From: CAZCYE01 sp964502775
GTDB taxonomy: Bacteria; Actinomycetota; Acidimicrobiia; IMCC26256; PALSA-555
Direction of reading: 5' to 3'
Assembly (NCBI GenBank): GCA_964502775.1
Contig: CAZCYE010000024.1
Coordinates: 1-21,447, forward strand
Length of the DNA stretch: 21,447 nt
The notes beneath the pieces were generated by a model. The model saw nothing but the letters and a program-made list of their open reading frames with translations. It made no database searches and was not told where the DNA came from. Positions 17,001 to 21,447 of the stretch are shown here, one piece after another (position 1 is the first letter of the stretch; each line of letters starts with the position of its first letter). The position numbers and the translations under genes were made by a program.

Positions 17001-17076
17001 CCCGTGCTCCCACAGCACCCTTCGCACCAACCAAGGCGACGACACGCCGCTCGGGCGGGTGCTAGACGATGCGCCA

Positions 17077-18273
17077 GTGGAGGGGCTCTCGTTCACGTCC
17101 CTGATGGCAGTCGCCGCGATCGCGCTCGCTGCGCCGTTGCTGACGTCGCTCGCACCCCGGGTACGTATGCCCGCGCTCGTGCTCGAGATCGTGCTCGGCA
17201 TCGCGGTCGGACCCTCGGGCCTCGACTGGGTGCGGGTCGATGTGCCGGTCGAGGTGCTCGCCCTCATCGGGCTTTCGTTCCTGCTGTTCCTCGCCGGTCT
17301 CGAGCTCGACCTGCACGCCCTGCGCGGGCGTGCAGGTCGGATCCTGGCCGCCTTCGGCGCATCCGCCGCGCTCGCGGTGGGCGGCGGCTACCTGGTCAAC
17401 CTCGCCGACGACAACGACCGACCGCTGTTCCTCGCGGTCGTGTTGATGTCGACCTCCCTGGGTTTGGTCGTGCCTGTGCTGCGCGACGCAGGCCGGACGT
17501 TCTCCTCGTTCGGTCAGCTCGTGCTCGCCGCGAGCTCGGTCGGCGAGTTCGGCGCGATCCTGGCGCTCGCCGTCTTCTACTCCGAAGGGGGCTCGTCGTT
17601 CGGGTCCGAGCTGTTCCTGATGCTCGGGTTCGCGCTCCTCGTGGTGGTGATCGCGGTCGCGCTCAGCCGCGCCGAGCGCTCATCACGCTTCGCGCACACA
17701 CTGGCCCGCCAGGAGGAGACTTCGGCCCAGCTCGGTGTGCGCGTCGCCATCCTCGTGCTGGCCGTGTTCGTCGCGCTCTCGGGCGAGCTGGGCTTCGAGG
17801 CGGTGCTCGGCGCCTTCGTGGCCGGGGCGCTGCTACGGGTGACCGACCCCGAGGAGCGGCTCACCCATGCCCGCCTGCGTTCCAAGCTCGAGGCCATCGG
17901 CTACGGCTTCCTCGTCCCGTGCTTCTTCGTGACCACGGGGCTCGAGTTCGACGCCGGGGCGCTCTTCGACGACGCCGGGAGCATCGCGCTCGTGGGGCTG
18001 TTCCTGGTGGCGCTCCTCGTGGTGCGGGCGGTTCCCGCGCTCGCCTACCGACGGCTGTACGACGGCCGTCGCGCACTGGTAGCCGGCCTGCTCCAAGCCA
18101 CCTCGCTCTCGGTGCCGGTCGTGGCGGTGAAGATAGGTCGCGAGCTGGGCACCATCGACGCCGAGACCGGCGCGGCCATCGTCGCCGCGGGCCTGCTGTC
18201 GGTGCTGATCTTCCCGCCCATCGCGCTCACGTTGCTGGGCGCGGCAGAACCGTCCGACGACGACAGCGCCTGA
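17077..18273 (+). CDS. Cation/proton antiporter, CPA2-like (Kef/NapA-type membrane domain)
   Basis: This is an inner-membrane exchanger of Na+ or K+ for protons, by family. The protein has about 398 residues and roughly 12 membrane segments. Family motifs are LEIVLGIAVGPSGL (36-49), FLLFLAGLELDLHALR (68-83), SLGLVVPVLRD (127-137) and PCFFVTTGLEFD (281-292). It ends after the transport domain with a short acidic tail, so there is no RCK/TrkA-N regulatory domain. In TM5 the usual acidic D or DD residues are replaced by SSVGEFG with E157. The start is uncertain: GTG 17077 is chosen for its position before the first helix, and GTG 17059 is in frame. A TAGACG box at 17063-17068 lies eight bases before 17077. 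It is divergent from tig and followed by two tRNA genes 32 bp away. The ion specificity cannot be read from sequence. Confidence 0.88.
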   Translation: MEGLSFTSLMAVAAIALAAPLLTSLAPRVRMPALVLEIVLGIAVGPSGLDWVRVDVPVEVLALIGLSFLLFLAGLELDLHALRGRAGRILAAFGASAALAVGGGYLVNLADDNDRPLFLAVVLMSTSLGLVVPVLRDAGRTFSSFGQLVLAASSVGEFGAILALAVFYSEGGSSFGSELFLMLGFALLVVVIAVALSRAERSSRFAHTLARQEETSAQLGVRVAILVLAVFVALSGELGFEAVLGAFVAGALLRVTDPEERLTHARLRSKLEAIGYGFLVPCFFVTTGLEFDAGALFDDAGSIALVGLFLVALLVVRAVPALAYRRLYDGRRALVAGLLQATSLSVPVVAVKIGRELGTIDAETGAAIVAAGLLSVLIFPPIALTLLGAAEPSDDDSA

Positions 18274-18291
18274 GCCCGGCGGCACTCCCGT

Positions 18292-18297
18292 TACCCT
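18292..18297 (+). promoter_or_regulatory. Possible -10 box TACCCT for the tRNA pair
   Basis: TACCCT matches TAnnnT in the 32-bp gap between the antiporter stop and tRNA-Pro. It ends eight bases before the tRNA 5' end, so transcription would begin almost at the mature tRNA. The -35 match (CTGAGC, 16 bp upstream) is weak. Confidence 0.35.
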
Positions 18298-18305
18298 GGA
18301 ACCAC

Positions 18306-18382
18306 CGGGGAGTGGCGCAGCTTGGCAGCGCGCCTGCTTTGGGAGCAGGAGGTCGGGGGTTCAAGTCCCCCCTCCCCGACCA
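18306..18382 (+). tRNA. tRNA-Pro (anticodon TGG), CCA encoded
   Basis: The cloverleaf is complete. The acceptor arm CGGGGAG (18306-18312) pairs with CTCCCCG (18372-18378). The anticodon stem CCTGC/GCAGG encloses the loop TTTGGGA, with anticodon TGG at 18340-18342, which reads CCA and related proline codons. The T-arm is GGGGG TTCAAGT CCCCC. The discriminator is A, and CCA is present at 18380-18382. It stands 19 bp before tRNA-Gly on the same strand. Confidence 0.97.
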
Positions 18383-18397
18383 GCGGCGAACGCCGCT
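18382..18397 (+). promoter_or_regulatory. Perfect inverted repeat in the spacer between the two tRNAs
   Basis: AGCGGCG (18382-18388) and CGCCGCT (18391-18397) are exact reverse complements around AA. As RNA this gives about six base pairs closing a four-base loop, and it fills nearly the whole 19-bp spacer. No T-run follows. It could mark a processing site in a shared Pro-Gly precursor or a weak terminator. Confidence 0.5.
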
Positions 18398-18401
18398 ATC
18401 C

Positions 18402-18472
18402 GCGGGTGTAGCTCAATGGCAGAGCTCCAGCCTTCCAAGCTGGCGATGCGAGTTCGATCCTCGTCACCCGCT
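18402..18472 (+). tRNA. tRNA-Gly (anticodon TCC), CCA not encoded
   Basis: Acceptor GCGGGTG (18402-18408) pairs with CACCCGC (18465-18471), and the discriminator is T. The anticodon stem CCAGC/GCTGG holds the loop CTTCCAA, with TCC at 18434-18436, which reads GGA. The T-arm carries GTTCGAT. The bases after the discriminator (CGAGG) are not CCA, unlike in the neighbouring tRNA-Pro, so the tail must be added by an enzyme. The last nine bases overlap the end of the convergent aldo/keto reductase gene. Confidence 0.97.
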
Positions 18473-19399
18473 CGAGGCGAGCAGCGCGTCGAGCGCGGCC
18501 TGGTCGTCGGCCGAGAGTTCCCACGCGCCGATGGCCGCGACATTGGCGCGGACCTGCTCGGGTGACGTGGCCCCCGTGATGACGCTGGCGACGGCCGGGT
18601 TGGCCACCAGCCAGGAGATCGCGAGCTCCAAGAGGGTGTGGCCGCGCTCGGCCGCGAAGGCCTGGAGCTGGTCGACCAGGGCCATGTTGTCGTCGGTGAG
18701 GTACTTGTCCCGCAGCGGCTTGGCCCGCGAGAGCCGACCGCTCGTGGGCTCCTCGCCCCGCCGGTACTTGCCGCTGAGCGCGCCGCTGGCGAGAGGGAAG
18801 AAGGGCACGAACGCGAGGCCGAGCCGCTCGCACGCGGGCAGCGCGTCGGTCTCGGCGTCGCGCACCAGCAGGCTGTACTCGTTCTGCACCGCGGCGAAGG
18901 GCCGCAGGCCCAGATCCGCGGCGGCGCGGGCCGCCTCGTCGAGCATCGCGGCCGAGAAGTTGGAGCACCCGATCTCGCGCACCTTGCCGGCCTCGACCAA
19001 GGCACTCAGCGCGCCGAGCGTGTCGCCGATGGGGGTGTCGGGGTCGGGGCGGTGCAGCCAGTAGAGGTCGATGCGGTCGGTGCCGAGCCGAGCGAGGCTG
19101 CCCTCCACGGCTTGGGCCGCGGAGTCGGGGTGGCCGCCGGTCAGGCCCTCCGGCGCGTCCGTGCCGAACTTCGTGGCGATGACCACCTCGTCACGGCGCG
19201 AGCCGAGCGCCCGACCGAGGTGCTCCTCGGAGGCGCCGCTGCCATAGACGTCGGCGGTGTCGAAGTGGTTGACACCCAGATCGAGCGCGGTGTGCACGAT
19301 CGCCTCCGCGGTGGGGGCGTCGATGGCCCAGCCGAAGGTGTTGCAGCCCAGCCCCGCCACCGAGACCTCGAGCTCGCCGATCTTCCTCGTTGCCGTCAT
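18464..19399 (-). CDS. Aldo/keto reductase
   Basis: An NADPH-dependent (by family) carbonyl or aldehyde reductase of the TIM-barrel AKR superfamily, 311 residues. The catalytic tetrad is visible as D47 (HFDTAD), Y52 (VYG), K77 (ATKFG) and H116 (YWLHRPD). Cofactor-side motifs include IGCSNFSAAML, QNEYSLLVRD and a late SVITGATSPEQVRANV. The start is ATG 19399-19397, and the spacing of the fold begins right there. No clear promoter is visible in the 131-bp gap after the MFS gene (19400-19530), so it could be a separate unit or read from the exporter. The substrate cannot be inferred. Its TGA stop (18464-18466) lies inside the tRNA-Gly gene on the other strand, so the two are convergent and overlap. 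Confidence 0.93.
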   Translation of the reverse strand: MTATRKIGELEVSVAGLGCNTFGWAIDAPTAEAIVHTALDLGVNHFDTADVYGSGASEEHLGRALGSRRDEVVIATKFGTDAPEGLTGGHPDSAAQAVEGSLARLGTDRIDLYWLHRPDPDTPIGDTLGALSALVEAGKVREIGCSNFSAAMLDEAARAAADLGLRPFAAVQNEYSLLVRDAETDALPACERLGLAFVPFFPLASGALSGKYRRGEEPTSGRLSRAKPLRDKYLTDDNMALVDQLQAFAAERGHTLLELAISWLVANPAVASVITGATSPEQVRANVAAIGAWELSADDQAALDALLASSG

Positions 19400-19530
19400 G
19401 GGATCCCATCTCGTGAAGCGGCGGCAGGCCCGCGTGCCCCCCGAGGTGCGACGCGGCCGATCAGGCGCTCATTCTGACCGCGTCCCTACCGGAGCGCACG
19501 TGGGGCGCGCCGCGATCGGTCGGACACCGC

Positions 19531-21015
19531 TCACGACGCGGCGCGCAGCTCCCGGTCGGCCGATTCGCGCAGGCACGGGTCGCCGCACGACACGGTGGTC
19601 GCCACCTGGGTCACCGACGCGACCGCCGTCGTCCGGCGAATGGTGAGGAAGGCCAGTGCAGCACCCACTACCGCCAACCCCGCGCAGATGAACATCGCGG
19701 TGTCGAACCCGGCGCGGAGATCGAGCACGCCGCCAGCTCCGGCGATGCCGGCGAGCGCGGGCAGCACCGCGACGGCGAGCAGGCCCCCGATGCGGGCGAC
19801 GGCGTTGTTGACCGCCGACCCGATGCCCGCATGGCGATCGTCGATGGCCGCGAGCACCGTGGCCGTGAGGGGCGCGACGGTGAAGATGAGCCCGACGCCC
19901 AGCACGACCGCGCCGGGCAGCACTCCATCCCAGTAGGTGACCCCGGGCTCGACGCGGGCCAGCAGCGCCATGCCGGCGCCCACGATGAGGGGCCCGACCG
20001 TCATCGGGATCCGGGGCCCGATTCGCTGGGCGAGCGCGCCGGCACGGGCCGAGAACGCCAGCATCAGCAACGTGAGCGGTAGCAGCGACGCCCCGGCCTC
20101 GAGCGCGGAGTACCCGAGGTCGACCTGGAGGTACACGACGAGCAGAAAGCTCACCGCGCCGAGCGCGGCGTACACCGCGAACGTGACTGCATTCGCGCCC
20201 GCGAACTGGAGCGAGCGGAACACGCTGAGCGGCACCATCGGGTGCGGGGAGCGCGCCTCGATCAGCACGAACGCCACGATCGAGAGCCCACCGACCACGC
20301 CGAGGACGACGGACGCCCCCGGCCAGCCTCGGCCCGGTCCCTCGATGAGCGCGTAGACGATGCCGGCCAACCCGGTGGCGAGCACAGCACCGCCGAGCAC
20401 GTCGACGCGCCGTTCGGCCTCGGTGTCGGAGGTCTCGGGCACGTGCCGCAGCGTGAGCACCATCGTGACCGCGATCAGCGGCAGGTTGATGAAGAAGATG
20501 AGGCGCCACGAGACCGCGTCGATGAGCCACCCGCCGAGGAACGGACCGATGGCCATGGCCACCCCGGCGAGACCCGACCAGGCGCCGATCGCCCGGCCGC
20601 GATCGTCGGGATGGAACGACGCGGAGATGATGGCCAGACTCGCCGGTACGAGCAGCGCGGCGGTGACGCCCTGGAGCGCCCGCGCGGCAATGAGCGTCTC
20701 GATGCCGGGCGCGACCCCGCACAGCAGCGAGGTGGCGGCGAAGCCGGCCAAGCCCACCAGGAACATCCTGCGGCGCCCGAACAGGTCACCGAGCGAACCG
20801 CCGATCACGAGCAGCGACCCCAGGGTGAGCAGGTAGCCGGTCACCACCCATTGGAGGCCGGCGAGGTCGGCATCGAGGCCGCGCGCGATGTCGGGCAGCG
20901 CCGCGTTCACCACCGTGCCATCGAGGAACGCGACCCCGGATCCCAGCACTGCGGCCGCGACCACCCAGCGCCCAGTGGCGGTCCCCATCCGGATGCCCGG
21001 CGCGGCAGCGCTCAT
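19531..21015 (-). CDS. MFS drug-type exporter, DHA2 (EmrB/QacA, 14-helix) family
   Basis: The 494-residue transporter probably exports toxic compounds in exchange for protons; its substrate is unknown. It has about 14 hydrophobic segments. TM1 carries the DHA2 motif LDGTVVNAALP (31-41) with D32. Motif A, GSLGDLFGRRRM (73-84), follows TM2, and motif C, GVAMAIGPFLGG, is at 151-162. The C-terminal tail is unusual for having two cysteines (VSCGDPCLRE) after the last helix. ATG 21015 overlaps the stop of the small upstream gene as ATGA. The frame stays open to 21123, but that part is arginine-rich shadow sequence of the small gene. The upstream small zinc-ribbon protein may be a partner or simply share the operon. 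Confidence 0.93.
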   Translation of the reverse strand: MSAAAPGIRMGTATGRWVVAAAVLGSGVAFLDGTVVNAALPDIARGLDADLAGLQWVVTGYLLTLGSLLVIGGSLGDLFGRRRMFLVGLAGFAATSLLCGVAPGIETLIAARALQGVTAALLVPASLAIISASFHPDDRGRAIGAWSGLAGVAMAIGPFLGGWLIDAVSWRLIFFINLPLIAVTMVLTLRHVPETSDTEAERRVDVLGGAVLATGLAGIVYALIEGPGRGWPGASVVLGVVGGLSIVAFVLIEARSPHPMVPLSVFRSLQFAGANAVTFAVYAALGAVSFLLVVYLQVDLGYSALEAGASLLPLTLLMLAFSARAGALAQRIGPRIPMTVGPLIVGAGMALLARVEPGVTYWDGVLPGAVVLGVGLIFTVAPLTATVLAAIDDRHAGIGSAVNNAVARIGGLLAVAVLPALAGIAGAGGVLDLRAGFDTAMFICAGLAVVGAALAFLTIRRTTAVASVTQVATTVSCGDPCLRESADRELRAAS

Positions 21016-21329
21016 GTTCGCCGGAAGCGCTCGTCGAGCATCACGAGGTGATCGGCCAGGGCCGGATCGGCGCCGGGTCCGAATGCGGATACCAGCGTGC
21101 CGCCGGCGCCGCAGCACGGGCACCGCAGCGCGAAGACGATGGCCTGCTCGTCGGGATCGCTCGGGCCCTCGAAGCGGTACACCCGAACCGCCTCGGCACG
21201 CCGGATCTCGTGACCCTCACCACAGGCATCGCAGCGAATGCCGTCGGGCCCGAGCGTGAGCGATGCGCCATAGCCTTCGCGTTCGAGCAGTCGGACGGCT
21301 TCGAGCACGGTCGTGGGCTCGTCGCTCAC
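21012..21329 (-). CDS. Small zinc-ribbon-like conserved protein, function unknown
   Basis: The 105-residue cytoplasmic protein has no membrane segment. A CxxC pair, C33 and C36 (CDACGEGH), and a second set, C70, C72 and C73 (CPCCGAG), suggest a four-cysteine zinc site. The core reads YRFEGPSDPDEQAIVFALRCP, and I recall similar RFEGPSDP-type small proteins in actinobacteria, but I do not know a proven function. GTG 21329 is preceded by TAGCGT with six bases between, so the transcript may be leaderless. It overlaps the exporter start by four bases and is divergent from tRNA-Arg across 78 bp. Roles such as metal sensing or sequestration are guesses only. Confidence 0.8.
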   Translation of the reverse strand: MSDEPTTVLEAVRLLEREGYGASLTLGPDGIRCDACGEGHEIRRAEAVRVYRFEGPSDPDEQAIVFALRCPCCGAGGTLVSAFGPGADPALADHLVMLDERFRRT

Positions 21330-21335
21330 ACCGCG

Positions 21336-21341
21336 ACGCTA
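21336..21341 (-). promoter_or_regulatory. -10 box TAGCGT six bases before the small zinc-ribbon gene
   Basis: TAGCGT on the minus strand fits TAnnnT and ends six bases before GTG 21329, the placement expected for a leaderless transcript. No ribosome-binding sequence lies between. It sits in the 78-bp divergent gap 21330-21407. Confidence 0.45.
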
Positions 21342-21380
21342 TCGCCGCCACGAGGCCGCGACTTCGGCGCAGTCGACCAG

Positions 21381-21386
21381 TACACT
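21381..21386 (+). promoter_or_regulatory. Possible -10 box TACACT for tRNA-Arg
   Basis: TACACT fits TAnnnT on the plus strand and ends 21 bases before the tRNA-Arg 5' end, so a short 5' leader would be removed by RNase P. The hexamer 17 bp upstream (GCGACT) is a poor -35 match. Confidence 0.4.
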
Positions 21387-21407
21387 GACTCGGCTCCGAC
21401 CCCACGA

Positions 21408-21447
21408 GCGCCCGTAGCTCAGCCTGGATAGAGCAGTGGACTTCTAA
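21408..21447 (+). tRNA. tRNA-Arg (anticodon TCT), 5' half, cut by window end
   Basis: GCGCCCG begins the acceptor stem, then TA, a D-arm GCTC ... GAGC with GGATA in the loop, and the anticodon stem 5' strand GTGGA. The seven-base loop CTTCTAA ends exactly at the window edge, giving anticodon TCT (21443-21445), which reads AGA. The 3' half lies outside the window, so only the first 40 bases can be verified. Confidence 0.85.

Noticed and set aside
16983..17267. N-terminal extension of trigger factor to 17267
   Set aside because: The extra 95 residues are Ser/Thr/Arg-rich, run antisense to the antiporter gene, and precede the conserved trigger factor start.
18469..18495. CGCTCGA / TCGAGCG inverted repeat at the tRNA-Gly 3' end as a terminator
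   Set aside because: It includes acceptor-stem bases, has a 13-base loop and no T-run, and lies in AKR coding sequence; chance is the simpler explanation.
15681..19064. Very long plus-strand open frame (1127 codons) across tig, the antiporter and the tRNAs
   Set aside because: It reads antisense to tig and out of frame through the antiporter and both tRNA genes. Its translation is Arg/Ala-rich with no motif, as expected of a GC-rich shadow frame.

Overview
The window is 21.4 kb of high-GC DNA. It looks like a chromosomal segment of an actinobacterium, probably an early-branching lineage such as Acidimicrobiia; that assignment rests on gene order and protein motifs, not on a database search. 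On the minus strand the order is tig, clpP, clpX, valS, folC, ndk, mreB, mreC, mreD, mrdA (PBP2), rodA, a TIGR03960-type radical SAM gene, a DUF2344 gene, then the start of an RNase E/G gene. This matches the core locus known from Streptomyces and relatives, which continues into rplU-rpmA-obg. No phage, transposon, CRISPR, toxin-antitoxin or defence gene was recognised, and no stretch over 300 bases lacks a gene.

Layout. Positions 1-16982 are one long minus-strand run with tight junctions: ATGA or GTGA overlaps at folC/ndk and tig/clpP, a 1-base TGATG junction at mrdA/rodA, and an 11-base overlap at radical SAM/DUF2344. It falls into modules: protein quality control (tig-clpP-clpX), a translation and metabolism pair (valS-folC) with ndk, the Rod elongasome (mreB-mreC-mreD-mrdA-rodA), and an RNA-related end (radical SAM, DUF2344, rne). 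The breaks are the clpX/valS gap (hairpin followed by a promoter-like TAGACT), the ndk/mreB gap (130 bp with an inverted repeat and a competing pairing), the mrdA-side gap after mreD (132 bp) and the rodA/radical SAM gap (79 bp).

Positions 17077-18472 are plus strand: a CPA2-like cation/proton antiporter divergent from tig, then tRNA-Pro(TGG) and tRNA-Gly(TCC) 19 bp apart. The rest returns to minus: an aldo/keto reductase whose stop codon lies inside the 3' end of tRNA-Gly, a 14-helix MFS exporter, and a small zinc-ribbon-like protein overlapping the exporter start by 4 bp. The window ends inside a plus-strand tRNA-Arg(TCT), cut in its anticodon loop.

Most of the window is ordinary, well-conserved housekeeping DNA, and I see no convincing new system. 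The points worth a second look are small: overlapping convergent AKR/tRNA ends, mutually exclusive hairpins between ndk and mreB, repeated TAnnnT boxes a few bases before start codons (possible leaderless transcripts), an archaeal-type valS, a lone clpP with a ClpP2-like active-site segment, and an antiporter lacking the usual paired acidic residues.
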